Assembly: GCF_035013185.1 (NCBI RefSeq)
Contig: NZ_JAYGJO010000008.1
Span: forward strand, 62,001-126,000
Length of the DNA stretch: 64,000 bases
DNA from: Acerihabitans sp035013185
Lineage (GTDB): Bacteria > Pseudomonadota > Gammaproteobacteria > Enterobacterales > Enterobacteriaceae
Direction of reading: 5' to 3'
The notes below the pieces were generated by a model, which was given only the letters and a program-made list of their open reading frames with translations, made no database searches and had not been told where the DNA came from. Below are positions 26,549 through 35,566 of this stretch, piece after piece. The translations under genes and the position numbers were made by a program. Within the stretch, counting starts at the first letter, position 1; each line of letters begins with the position of its first letter.

Positions 26549-26715
26549 CAAACACTGATCCTGACCCTGGACATCGCGCTTGCCAAAAGCCGAGTGAATC
26601 AGTGCAATCCCTTGCCTCTGCTGTTCACCGGTTTTGGCCGCGCATGTTGCCGCAGATAACGGTTATCGCTGGCTCCTGGTTGCCATACCCAAAGCTGTTT
26701 TTGATCAAACATAAA
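26549..26715 (+). pseudogene. pgpA: pgpA remnant (phosphatidylglycerophosphatase A, broken)
   Basis: Directly after thiL, frame 26552 onward reads TLILTLDIALAKSRVNQCNP then LPLLFTGFGRA, aligning with the E. coli PgpA N-terminus (AKSRL..SNPWHLLAVGFGSG) before a TAA. From about 26641 the match continues in another frame as MLPQITVIAGSWLPYPKLFL, similar to LSPIVPGTMGSLAAIPFWYL. No start codon is in place, and everything beyond about residue 50 is gone, including the catalytic region. It is therefore a frameshifted, truncated remnant, confirmed by position between thiL and yajO. Other phosphatases (PgpB, PgpC) could cover the function. Confidence 0.65.
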
Positions 26716-26743
26716 CGGCCGCTATGCTCGCACCTTGCCAGAT

Positions 26744-27724
26744 TTATTCAAAACCTGCCGGATAATGCGGTGTGTAGCTGCTTTCCAATTCGGCAATCTC
26801 CTGTGCCTCAAGCCGTAGTTCCACCGCAGCAACGACATCAGCCAACTGCTCAGCGCGTGACGCGCCAACAATGGGGGTGGTGACCGCCGGTTTGCTCAGT
26901 ACCCAGGCCAGTGCCACCTGTGCGCGGGAAACACCACGGCGTTCAGCGATCGCCGCCACCCGTTCGGCGATGCGGCCGTCGGTCTCGGTGCTGTGATCAT
27001 ACATGGCCTTGCTAACCAGATCCGATGCGTCACGGGCGGTGGTTTCTCCCCAGGGACGGGTTAACCTGCCGCGCGCCAGAGGACTCCATGGCAATACTGC
27101 GATTCGCTCCGCCTGGCACAAAGGGTGCATTTCGCGCTCTTCCTCGCGCTGGATCAGGTTATATTGATCCTGCATGCTGACAAAACGAGTCCAGCCATGT
27201 AAATCTGAGGTGTACAAGGCGCGGGCAAATTGCCATGCATACATTGACGATGCGCCGATATAACGGGCTTTGCCCGCTTTCACCACATCATGCAGCGCCT
27301 CTAAGGTCTCTTCCAATGGCGTATGGTAGTCCCAGCGATGGATTTGCAACAGGTCGACATAATCAGTACCCAAACGCGTCAGGCTATCATCAATGGACTG
27401 CATAATATTGGCGCGCGATAATCCCCCCGCCAGGTTGCTCATGGGGAAAAAAACCTTGGTGGCCAGCACGATGTGGTCGCGTTGGGTAAAGTCTTTCAAC
27501 GCCCGTCCGACGATTTCTTCACTGCTGCCGTCGGAATAACTGTTGGCGGTATCGAAAAAATTAATCCCCAAATCAAAAGCCTGGCGAATCAACGGACGAG
27601 AACTCTCCTCCGGCAATGTCCAGGCGTGTTTGCCCCGGGTCGGTTCGCCAAACGTCATACACCCCAAACACAGGCGGGATACCCGAAGATCGGTCTGGCC
27701 AAGCGTGGTAAACTGCATATTCAT
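26744..27724 (-). CDS. yajO: Aldo-keto reductase YajO
   Basis: NADPH-dependent aldo-keto reductase family protein of the TIM-barrel fold. 326 aa against 324 in E. coli YajO, with near-identical blocks: LRVSRLCLGCMTFGEP, FFDTANSYSDGSSEEIVGRAL (D and Y of the catalytic tetrad), LATKV (K) and LLQIHRWDY (H). E. coli YajO has been linked to 1-deoxyxylulose 5-phosphate formation, and it neighbours dxs in E. coli; here a transporter gene separates them. It ends about 30 nt from the pgpA remnant and is convergent with it. Confidence 0.93.
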   Translation of the reverse strand: MNMQFTTLGQTDLRVSRLCLGCMTFGEPTRGKHAWTLPEESSRPLIRQAFDLGINFFDTANSYSDGSSEEIVGRALKDFTQRDHIVLATKVFFPMSNLAGGLSRANIMQSIDDSLTRLGTDYVDLLQIHRWDYHTPLEETLEALHDVVKAGKARYIGASSMYAWQFARALYTSDLHGWTRFVSMQDQYNLIQREEEREMHPLCQAERIAVLPWSPLARGRLTRPWGETTARDASDLVSKAMYDHSTETDGRIAERVAAIAERRGVSRAQVALAWVLSKPAVTTPIVGASRAEQLADVVAAVELRLEAQEIAELESSYTPHYPAGFE

Positions 27725-27968
27725 CTCCTGTAGGATGGTGTCGTTGATCGGAAAAAATGCGATCTAACGTGACTGCCGGCATTCAGCCGGTGCTTTTTAC
27801 ATTATAGCGGGTGGCAATGAGTAAACTCATGTCGCCGGCGCTGCTTTATCCGGGTTTTCTTGACCCATTACATGGAATGTGAACGCTTGATTAAGGATGA
27901 TTATGCGACTTAACCTCAACCCTTGACCACCCTATAAAACGCTTCAGGTAACTGAACAGCGGGAAGCT

Positions 27969-29225
27969 ATGTCGAAATCTAATAAATTAACTGTTTTTAT
28001 TCTAGTATTCATGGTATTAGGCATCATCATGGGGGCATTGGTACACCAATTTGCCTCACCACAAAACGCCCGGGAGTATGCCGATAATATCGCGTTGCTG
28101 ACGGATGTTTTCCTGCGGCTGATCAAAATGGTCATCGCGCCCCTGGTATTCACCACGCTAACCGTGGGTATCATGAGTATGGGTGATACCTCGGCCATCG
28201 GTGCGCTGGGGGGCAAGGCTTTTACCTGGTTTATTTCCTCATCCGTGGTGTCCATTCTGCTGGGGCTGACGGTGGTGAGTATTTTGCAGCCGGGTGCGGG
28301 ATTAAATCTACCTATCCCAGCCCACGCGGTGGATACCGGCCTGGCGGTCAGCGGCATGTCATTGAAGACGTTTATTGCCCATACTTTCCCTACTAGTATC
28401 GTGGATGCCATGGGGCATAACGAGATCTTGCAAATCGTCGTATTTTCGATGTTTTTTGGTATCGCAGGTGCCTCACTGGGCGAGAAATTCAACAAACCAC
28501 TGCTGGAAGGGCTCAATGTCGTCTCCCATATTATGCTTAAGGTGACGGGTTATGTGATGTATGTGGCCCCGATAGCTATTTTCGCCGCTGTGTCATCAGT
28601 GATCGCCAATGAAGGCCTGGGCATCCTGAAAAGTTATGCATCATTTATCGGCGGGTATTATCTGGCCATCATCTTGTGCTGCGCGTTGATGATCGCATTT
28701 TGCTATCTGGTATTAAAATCATCCACATTCCGTCTGTTAAGTCTACTTAAGGAGCCAGTGCTGTTAGCGTTTACCACCAGCAGTTCCGAAGCAGCTTATC
28801 CTAAGACCCTAGAGCAATTGCGCCGCTTTGGTTGTCCTAACAATATTGCCTCGTTTGTGCTGCCGCTGGGTTATTCGTTTAATTTGGTAGGATCGATGAT
28901 TTACTGTTCCTTTGCCGCCATGTTTATCGCCCAAGCCTATAACATCCAGCTGACCGGCTATGAAATCGCCACCCTGATGTTGACGCTGATGCTGGCATCA
29001 AAGGGGATTGCTGGCGTACCGCGCTCCGCGTTGGTGGTGCTGGCGGCCACAGTACCGAGTTTTAATATTCCGGTGGCGGGAATTTTATTACTGATGGGTA
29101 TCGACCACGTACTGGATATGGGCCGTTCTGGCATCAATGTCCTGGGTAACGGTATTGCTACCGCTATGCTGTCTCGTTCCCAAACCGAGTCGGTAGGAGA
29201 GGTGGAACTGGAGGGTAACCATTAA
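27969..29225 (+). CDS. Dicarboxylate/amino acid:cation symporter (DAACS family)
   Basis: Inner-membrane secondary transporter resembling GltP/GltT/DctA/SstT-type carriers, probably for glutamate, aspartate or C4-dicarboxylates. 418 aa with about eight membrane segments. Family marks: LLTDVFLRLIKMVIAPLVF, the serine-rich hairpin TTSSSEAAYPKT (near 270), LPLGYSFNLVGSMIY and the C-terminal MGIDHVLDMGRSGINVLGN. The substrate cannot be set from sequence by eye. It is not at this place in E. coli; it lies between yajO and dxs. A possible -10, TATAAA, lies at about 27934. Confidence 0.9.
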   Translation: MSKSNKLTVFILVFMVLGIIMGALVHQFASPQNAREYADNIALLTDVFLRLIKMVIAPLVFTTLTVGIMSMGDTSAIGALGGKAFTWFISSSVVSILLGLTVVSILQPGAGLNLPIPAHAVDTGLAVSGMSLKTFIAHTFPTSIVDAMGHNEILQIVVFSMFFGIAGASLGEKFNKPLLEGLNVVSHIMLKVTGYVMYVAPIAIFAAVSSVIANEGLGILKSYASFIGGYYLAIILCCALMIAFCYLVLKSSTFRLLSLLKEPVLLAFTTSSSEAAYPKTLEQLRRFGCPNNIASFVLPLGYSFNLVGSMIYCSFAAMFIAQAYNIQLTGYEIATLMLTLMLASKGIAGVPRSALVVLAATVPSFNIPVAGILLLMGIDHVLDMGRSGINVLGNGIATAMLSRSQTESVGEVELEGNH

Positions 29226-29252
29226 GCAAGGTCGCCCACCAGCCGGTAAAGA

Positions 29253-31115
29253 TTATTTAAGCCACTGCTCGATTTGCGCAAGGATGCCCGCGCTGTCTAG
29301 TCCCATGTCAGCGCGGACCTCATCTTGGGAACCCTGTGGGATAAAGCGGTCGGGCAGGCCGATATTCAATACCGGCAACATCAATCGGTTATAGAGCATA
29401 AATTCGTTGACACCACTGCCGGCGCCACCCAAAACGGCGTTTTCTTCCAGTGTTACCAGCGCGTGGTGATCGGTAGCCAACTCCCGCAGCAACGCCTCAT
29501 CCAAGGGCTTAACAAAACGCATATCCACCAGCGTGGCATTCAGTTGCTGCGCCACAATCTCCGCGTCGGCCAGCAATGTACCGAAATTCAATATGGCCAG
29601 CTTTTCACCCCGGCGTTTGAGCTTGGCTTTACCTATTTCCAGCGGTACCAGCGGCGCTAGCACCGCGCCAGTGCCTGCGCCGCGCGGGTAACGCACGGCG
29701 CAGGGACCGAGATTATAGTGATAGCCGGTATGCAGCATCTGGCGGCATTCATTCTCATCACTCGGCGCCATGATCACCATGTTTGGGATACACCGCAGGT
29801 AGGATAGATCGAAGGCACCCTGATGTGTCGGTCCGTCGGAACCCACAATGCCGCCACGATCAATAGCGAACAACACGGGTAAATTTTGAATGGCCACATC
29901 ATGGATCAGTTGATCGTAAGCCCGCTGCAGGAACGTAGAATAGATGGCGACTATCGGCTTGTAACCACCAATGGCCAGGCCTGCGGCAAAAGTTACCGCA
30001 TGTTGTTCAGCAATGGCCGCGTCAAAATATTGTCCGGGAAACTGACGGGAAAACGCCACCATGCCGGATCCTTCACGCATCGCCGGGGTCACGGCCATTA
30101 GCTTTTCGTCACCCGCAGCAGTTTCACATAACCACGCACCGAATATGTCCGAGTAGGTAGGCAAACCACCGGCTTTTTTGGGTAAGGTTCCGGCACTGGG
30201 ATCGAATTTGGGCACCGCGTGCCAGCTGATCGGATCCTTTTCCGCCGGGGCATAACCTTTGCCTTTTTTGGTCATAATATGGAGGAACTGCGGACCTTTC
30301 ATACCACGCATGTTTTTGAGGGTTTGCACCAGACCCAGAACATCGTGACCGTCAACCGGGCCGATATAGTTAAAGCCGAGTTCCTCAAACAAGGTGCCCG
30401 GAACTACCATGCCTTTGATATGTTCCTCGGTACGTTTGACCAACTCCTTAATGGGTGGAATCCCCGATAGCACCCGTTTACCCCCTTCACGTAATGTGGA
30501 GTACAGTTTACCGGAGAGAATCTGCGCCAAATGGTTATTCAGTGCGCCGACGTTTTCTGAGATCGACATTTCATTGTCATTGAGCACCACCAACAGATCC
30601 GCTTTGATATCACCAGCATGATTCATTGCCTCAAACGCCATGCCTGCAGTAATAGCGCCGTCGCCGATGACACAGACCGTGCGCCGCCCCTTTGCTTCAT
30701 GCCCAGCCGCCACCGCCATGCCGAGTCCGGCGCTGATGGAGGTTGACGAATGACCGACCGACAGCACGTCAAATTCACTCTCACCGCGCCAGGGAAACGG
30801 ATGCAATCCATCTTTCTTACGAATGGTGCCGATGCGCTCACGGCGGCCGGTTAAAATTTTGTGCGGATAGGCCTGATGACCCACATCCCATACCACATGA
30901 TCAAAGGGGGTGTTGTACACGTAATGTAAGGCAACAGTGAGCTCCACGGTACCCAGCCCTGAGGCGAAATGGCCACTGGAGCGGCTGACGCTATCAAGCA
31001 GGAACTGCCGCAGTTCGTCACACAACTTCGGCAGGCTCTCCTTGGGCAGTAGACGCAGTTCCGCCGGAATTTCCGCTAATGCTAACGTTGGGTACTTTGT
31101 CAGGTCAATGCTCAT
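29253..31115 (-). CDS. dxs: 1-deoxy-D-xylulose-5-phosphate synthase
   Basis: Thiamine-diphosphate enzyme condensing pyruvate and glyceraldehyde 3-phosphate, first step of the MEP isoprenoid pathway. 620 aa, as in E. coli. Seen: H49 in SGHFASGLG, GHSSTSISAGLGMA (121 on), the ThDP motif GDG at 151-153 continuing to N, the AIAEQHAVTFAAGLA block with the catalytic Glu (near 370) and DRGGIVGSDGPTHQGAFDLSY. Third gene of the xseB-ispA-dxs operon, 38 nt after ispA. Confidence 0.98.
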   Translation of the reverse strand: MSIDLTKYPTLALAEIPAELRLLPKESLPKLCDELRQFLLDSVSRSSGHFASGLGTVELTVALHYVYNTPFDHVVWDVGHQAYPHKILTGRRERIGTIRKKDGLHPFPWRGESEFDVLSVGHSSTSISAGLGMAVAAGHEAKGRRTVCVIGDGAITAGMAFEAMNHAGDIKADLLVVLNDNEMSISENVGALNNHLAQILSGKLYSTLREGGKRVLSGIPPIKELVKRTEEHIKGMVVPGTLFEELGFNYIGPVDGHDVLGLVQTLKNMRGMKGPQFLHIMTKKGKGYAPAEKDPISWHAVPKFDPSAGTLPKKAGGLPTYSDIFGAWLCETAAGDEKLMAVTPAMREGSGMVAFSRQFPGQYFDAAIAEQHAVTFAAGLAIGGYKPIVAIYSTFLQRAYDQLIHDVAIQNLPVLFAIDRGGIVGSDGPTHQGAFDLSYLRCIPNMVIMAPSDENECRQMLHTGYHYNLGPCAVRYPRGAGTGAVLAPLVPLEIGKAKLKRRGEKLAILNFGTLLADAEIVAQQLNATLVDMRFVKPLDEALLRELATDHHALVTLEENAVLGGAGSGVNEFMLYNRLMLPVLNIGLPDRFIPQGSQDEVRADMGLDSAGILAQIEQWLK

Positions 31116-31153
31116 TGGTTACTCATATTCGGGTAGAAAAAAAACGCACTGTT

Positions 31154-32053
31154 CTATTTATCGCGTTCAATGATATAACGCGCTAGCGCAACCAACGGGG
31201 ACGTATCGTATCCCAATGCCGCGACTCGCGCCAAGGAGGTCAGTGCTTCTTGGAATAAATCTTGTGCCTTTATTCTGGCATTATCCAGGCCCAGTAGCGC
31301 CGGGTAGGTACTTTTACCCAGTTGTTGATCCGCGCCCTGGCGTTTACCCAGCGTCGCGGTATCACCCACCACATCAAGAATATCATCCTGGACTTGGAAG
31401 GCTAAGCCAATGGCGGCCGCATAGCAATCGAGATGGGGCAACGCCAACGTGCCGAGATCACCGGCGGCCAACGCACCCAGTCTCACCGCTGCTCTTATCA
31501 GCGCACCGGTCTTATGCCGATGGATATTCTCAAGCTCGGATAACCTTACCGGGCTGGATTCTGCAGCCAGATCCAGTGCCTGTCCGAGGCACATACCGAC
31601 GGCGCCGCTGGCCTGGGCCAATGTTGACACCATCAGCAGGCGATCTTTGGGTGCCACCGTCGGCATCGGCGCGTCTGCCAGTATGGAAAATGCCAGCGTT
31701 TGCAGCGCGTCCCCTGCCAGAATAGCGGTGGTTTCGCCAAATTTAATGTGGCAGGTTGGCTGTCCACGCCGCAGATCGTCATTATCCATTGCCGGCAAAT
31801 CATCATGAATCAATGAGTAGGCATGGATACATTCCACCGCCGCGGCTGGGGCATCCAGCGCGTCATCCGGCAGGCCAAATAAAGCGCCGGTACGATAAAC
31901 CAGAAATGGCCGCAGGCGCTTTCCACCCAATAGCGCCCCGTGGCGCATCGCCTGGGTTAACGGTTCATGCTGATCCAACGGGAGAAAAAAACGATCCAAC
32001 GCCCGGTCGACCCGTTCATGGCTTTCCTGAAGCTGTAGCGCAAAGTCACTCAT
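31154..32053 (-). CDS. ispA: Farnesyl diphosphate synthase
   Basis: Builds farnesyl diphosphate from dimethylallyl and isopentenyl diphosphate. 299 aa, as in E. coli. First Asp-rich motif DDLPAMD at 84-90, second QVQDDILDVVGD near 223-234, GGKRLRPFLVY at 43-53. It lies between xseB (2 nt gap) and dxs. Its product is the substrate of CyoE, encoded 5-7 kb away. Confidence 0.98.
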   Translation of the reverse strand: MSDFALQLQESHERVDRALDRFFLPLDQHEPLTQAMRHGALLGGKRLRPFLVYRTGALFGLPDDALDAPAAAVECIHAYSLIHDDLPAMDNDDLRRGQPTCHIKFGETTAILAGDALQTLAFSILADAPMPTVAPKDRLLMVSTLAQASGAVGMCLGQALDLAAESSPVRLSELENIHRHKTGALIRAAVRLGALAAGDLGTLALPHLDCYAAAIGLAFQVQDDILDVVGDTATLGKRQGADQQLGKSTYPALLGLDNARIKAQDLFQEALTSLARVAALGYDTSPLVALARYIIERDK

Positions 32054-32055
32054 TG

Positions 32056-32298
32056 TTATTCTGCGTCCGGGGTGAACGGCGCAAGGGGACTCGTTTCATC
32101 GTCGTTAATCAGGATTTGCACGCGCTGTTCCGCCTGCTGCAAGGTTTGTTGGCCTTGACGCGCAAGACGTACGCCGTGCTCAAATTCGTTAAGTGCGTCT
32201 TCCAGAGGGAGTTCACCAGATTCTAGGCGTGAGACGATTTGTTCCAATTCTTTCAGCGCAGTTTCGAAACTGGCGGGTTGTTCGGCTTTTTTAGGCAT
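32056..32298 (-). CDS. xseB: Exodeoxyribonuclease VII small subunit
   Basis: Small subunit of exonuclease VII, which degrades single-stranded DNA. 80 aa, exactly the E. coli length: PASFETALKELEQIVSRLES.ELPLEDALNEFE.GV.LARQGQ..LQQAEQRVQIL. ATG 32298 (MPKK) is chosen; the frame is open 45 nt upstream without homology. It leads the xseB-ispA-dxs operon and is divergent from thiI. Confidence 0.97.
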   Translation of the reverse strand: MPKKAEQPASFETALKELEQIVSRLESGELPLEDALNEFEHGVRLARQGQQTLQQAEQRVQILINDDETSPLAPFTPDAE

Positions 32299-32525
32299 AA
32301 TTTTATTTTCTATACAATGAGGGGCCAAGGCATGGTAAACCAATAACGTTAGCCCAGAGTGCGGCGAGAAGCAAATAGGGCCTCATTCCAGCGATGGAAA
32401 GTGTTATACTCCGCGCCTCGAATGCTATGGATGTGGCTCAGGCCCCGGCGCTGTGCTTTTCCATGACACATTATATGACGTGTTTCCCAACGTTGCCCCT
32501 TTAAGATCATATAACGACAATCGCC

Positions 32526-33974
32526 ATGAAGTTTATCATCAAATTGTTTCCGGAAATCACGATAAAGAGTCAATCTGTCAGATTGCGCTTTATTAAAATC
32601 CTTACCACTAATATTCGCAATATCTTAAAGCAGTATGATGAATCCCTGGCGGTTGTACGTCATTGGGATCACATCGTTGTGCGCGCCAAAGACGAATCCC
32701 GGCGCCTGGCGATATGTGAGGCCCTTACCCGGATTCCTGGCATCCATCATATCCTGGCGGTGGAGGATCATCTCTACGAGGATATGCATGATATTTATCT
32801 GCAAACCTTGGCCTTGAACCACGACCGATTGGTAGGCAAGAGCTTTTGCGTACGAGTCAAACGCCGCGGCACTCACGATTTTACCTCCCAGGATGTGGAA
32901 CGTTATGTTGGCGGCGGTCTGAACCAAAACGTCGAAGGTACCCGTGTCCAGCTTAACCATCCGCAGGAAACGGTACATCTGGAAATTGAAGATGACCGCC
33001 TGTTGCTGATAACAGATCGCTACGAAGGCATCGGTGGATTTCCCATCGGTACTCAGGAAGATGTGTTATCCCTGATCTCGGGTGGGTTTGATTCCGGCGT
33101 TTCAAGTTACATGCTGATGCGACGCGGTTGCCGGGTGCATTACTGTTTCTTCAATCTGGGTGGGGCGGCGCATGAAATTGGCGTGCGTCAGGTGGCTCAT
33201 CATTTATGGGGCCGTTACGGCAGTTCCCATCGAGTACGTTTTATTGCGATTGATTTTGCCGCAGTGGTGGGCGAAATTCTGGAAAAAGTGGACGATGGGC
33301 AAATGGGCGTGGTGCTTAAGCGCATGATGGTGCGTGCTGCATCGCAAATGGCTGAACGTTTTGGTATCCAGGCGCTGGTCACCGGCGAAGCTCTAGGCCA
33401 GGTATCCAGCCAGACGCTGACCAATTTGCGCTTGATTGATAATGTCTCCGACACCTTGATCCTACGCCCGCTGATTTCACATGATAAAGAACACATCATC
33501 AATATGGCCCGTACCATAGGTACCGAGGAGTTTGCCAAAACCATGCCGGAATACTGCGGCGTGATTTCTAAAAGTCCCACGGTAAAAGCGGTCAAGCAGC
33601 GTATTGAACAAGAAGAGTCTCACTTCGATTTTGGCGTATTGGATAGCGCGGTGGCCGCCGCCCAAAGTATCGATATTCGCGATATTGTGGAGCAGACTCG
33701 CCAGGATGTGGTGGAAGTGGAAACCGCCGCTGAAGTGGGCAGCAACGACATCGTGCTCGATATCCGTTCGGTGGATGAGCAGGAAAGTCAGCCTTTGTTA
33801 ATGGAAAATGCCGTGGTACAGACGTTGCCATTCTACAAGTTGGGTACCCAGTTTGGCGCGCTTGATCAGTCAAAATTTTATCTGCTGTATTGCGATAGAG
33901 GTGTGATGAGCCGGTTGCAAGCGCTGTATCTGCGTGAACAGGGTTTTGCTAACGTTAAAGTGTATCGGCCCTAG
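32526..33974 (+). CDS. thiI: tRNA 4-thiouridine sulfurtransferase ThiI
   Basis: Transfers sulfur for 4-thiouridine in tRNA and for the thiazole part of thiamine. 482 aa, as in E. coli. Domains: N-terminal ferredoxin-like and THUMP (about 1-165), PP-loop ATPase with LISGGFDSGVSSYM (near 180), and a C-terminal rhodanese domain with persulfide C456 in LYCDRGVMSR; the partner Cys lies in PEYCGVISKSP (near 344). E. coli has yajL next; here panE follows at once in the opposite direction. Confidence 0.98.
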   Translation: MKFIIKLFPEITIKSQSVRLRFIKILTTNIRNILKQYDESLAVVRHWDHIVVRAKDESRRLAICEALTRIPGIHHILAVEDHLYEDMHDIYLQTLALNHDRLVGKSFCVRVKRRGTHDFTSQDVERYVGGGLNQNVEGTRVQLNHPQETVHLEIEDDRLLLITDRYEGIGGFPIGTQEDVLSLISGGFDSGVSSYMLMRRGCRVHYCFFNLGGAAHEIGVRQVAHHLWGRYGSSHRVRFIAIDFAAVVGEILEKVDDGQMGVVLKRMMVRAASQMAERFGIQALVTGEALGQVSSQTLTNLRLIDNVSDTLILRPLISHDKEHIINMARTIGTEEFAKTMPEYCGVISKSPTVKAVKQRIEQEESHFDFGVLDSAVAAAQSIDIRDIVEQTRQDVVEVETAAEVGSNDIVLDIRSVDEQESQPLLMENAVVQTLPFYKLGTQFGALDQSKFYLLYCDRGVMSRLQALYLREQGFANVKVYRP

Positions 33975-33988
33975 CGCTTAGGGCTTTT
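33968..33988. terminator. Terminator between convergent thiI and panE
   Basis: GCCCTA (33968-33973) pairs with TAGGGC (33979-33984), followed by TTTT. The first arm includes the thiI stop codon. It is short, but the 16-nt gap between the convergent genes leaves no other site. Confidence 0.6.
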
Positions 33989-33990
33989 CA

Positions 33991-34905
33991 CTACCATTCA
34001 CTAGACATGCCGGAACCGAGACGATCATAATGATCTTCCTTTTGTTTGATCAGTTCATACAGTCGTTGATTTTCCGGCACATTTAAGCCGTGAACCCGCG
34101 CCCGGCGCAGCAGGTAACCGTTGATATAATCGATTTCCGTGTGGCGCTGGGCACGTATATCCTGCAGCATCGATGATGTATTGCCTGCCGAGCTACGGAT
34201 GGTTTGCCCAACGTAGAACAACAGGCTTTCATAAGAAGTATGGTAACCTTCCCGCTCCATCACCATGGCCACTTCGCGGCAAATATTTTCGATTTCATCG
34301 CTATACTGCTCGATCTCACCGTTGCGGCATTCGTACACCGCCGTTAACGGATTAATCACGCAGTTCGCCGCCAATTTTACCCAACAGGGGGCGGCAATGT
34401 GGTTATGCCAGGCAACGTCGGGCAGCGCGTTATGCAACACTTCCGCCAGTTGGCTAATGGGTTGTGCGTTGGCGGTTAACGGGCCGATGCGGGTGGTGCC
34501 GTCATAAACATGAATAATATTGCCGTTATCGCCACGATAGGCGGCATGTGTGGTAATGCCTTGCAATAACGGTTGCGTGAGGGCAGGCAGTTCATCCCGG
34601 GTTCCCATACCATTATGCAACAGTAAAATAGCGCAATCGGGCTTGAGCTGTGGCAATAATGTCCTGATGGCTCCGGAGACTTGCCAGGCCTTTAGCGTCA
34701 CCAATAATAGGTCGCAATCGGCCAACTGCGCACTATTATTGGCAGGCAACTGATAATGGGTTTCCTCTCCCTGCGTCGACACCACATCGACCTGGCAAAA
34801 CGGTTGTGGTACCCGCAGCCAACCTTGCAGGTTATGCCCTTGGCGAGAAAGTCCCGCCAACCACAGTTGACCTATAGCGCCACAACCTAGAACGGTAATA
34901 TTCAT
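33991..34905 (-). CDS. panE: 2-dehydropantoate 2-reductase
   Basis: NADPH-dependent reduction of ketopantoate to pantoate in pantothenate and coenzyme A synthesis. 304 aa against 303 in E. coli. Rossmann motif GCGAIG at 7-12; KAWQV; the catalytic Lys in CWVKLAANCVINPLTA and the SSMLQDI.A.R.TEIDYINGYL block with the substrate-binding Ser and Glu. Divergent from yajQ. Confidence 0.97.
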   Translation of the reverse strand: MNITVLGCGAIGQLWLAGLSRQGHNLQGWLRVPQPFCQVDVVSTQGEETHYQLPANNSAQLADCDLLLVTLKAWQVSGAIRTLLPQLKPDCAILLLHNGMGTRDELPALTQPLLQGITTHAAYRGDNGNIIHVYDGTTRIGPLTANAQPISQLAEVLHNALPDVAWHNHIAAPCWVKLAANCVINPLTAVYECRNGEIEQYSDEIENICREVAMVMEREGYHTSYESLLFYVGQTIRSSAGNTSSMLQDIRAQRHTEIDYINGYLLRRARVHGLNVPENQRLYELIKQKEDHYDRLGSGMSSEW

Positions 34906-35041
34906 GTTCCTTCACCCTTTACTAAAGTTAATGCCATCTGCTGTCTGTGCGCCATGACGAGCATCACTTACTTGACTGTTTTGTATCTGGCAAACCAAGC
35001 AGGTATGATACGCACGAAAGAATGACAGCCGGAGAGACATT

Positions 35042-35533
35042 ATGCCCTCATTTGATATCGTTTCAGAAATAGATATGCAGGAAGTTCGTAACGCGGTGGA
35101 GAACGCTAATCGAGAATTGACCACCCGTTGGGACTTTCGTAACGTTCCCGCAAGTTTTGAGCTCAACGAAAAAGATCAAAGTATCACTGCCACCAGTGAA
35201 TCTGATTTCCAGGTACAGCAATTGGTAGAGATTCTACGTGAAAAACTGGCGAAGCGCGGCATTGAGGGCGGTGCCATTGAGCTACCCGACGAACTGGGTC
35301 GCAGTGGCAAAACCTATAGCATCGAGGCTAAACTCAAACAAGGGATTGAAACCACCCTGGCCAAGAAACTCGTAAAATTAATCAAAGACAGCAAACTTAA
35401 GGTACAGGTGCAAATCCAAGGCGAACAGGTGCGTGTCACCGGAAAATCTCGTGATGATTTGCAAGGCGCCATGGCGCTAGTGAAAGGCGGCGAACTCGGT
35501 CAACCTTTTCAGTTTACTAACTTTCGCGATTAA
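35042..35533 (+). CDS. yajQ: Nucleotide-binding protein YajQ
   Basis: UPF0234/YajQ family; the homologue binds nucleotides, and in Xanthomonas and Pseudomonas a relative binds cyclic di-GMP. 163 aa, full length: MPSFDIVSEIDMQEVRNAVENA, ELTTRWDFRNVPA, IEAKLKQGIETTLAKKLVKLIKDSKLKVQ, VRVTGKSRDDLQ and GQPFQFTNFRD. Preceded by GGAGAGAC. The cellular role in enterobacteria is not established. Confidence 0.95.
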   Translation: MPSFDIVSEIDMQEVRNAVENANRELTTRWDFRNVPASFELNEKDQSITATSESDFQVQQLVEILREKLAKRGIEGGAIELPDELGRSGKTYSIEAKLKQGIETTLAKKLVKLIKDSKLKVQVQIQGEQVRVTGKSRDDLQGAMALVKGGELGQPFQFTNFRD

Positions 35534-35539
35534 TCATGG

Positions 35540-35563
35540 AATATCCCGCCGAGGCGGGATATT
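35540..35563. terminator. Bidirectional hairpin between yajQ and yajR
   Basis: AATATCCCGCC and GGCGGGATATT are perfect complements with GA between, 7 nt past the yajQ stop and 4 nt past the yajR stop on the other strand. T runs are short, so termination is likely but not certain. Confidence 0.7.
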
Positions 35564-35566
35564 TAC

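Noticed and set aside
31216..31808. Plus-strand open frames of 169 and 119 aa
   Set aside because: Antisense to ispA, which has complete catalytic motifs.
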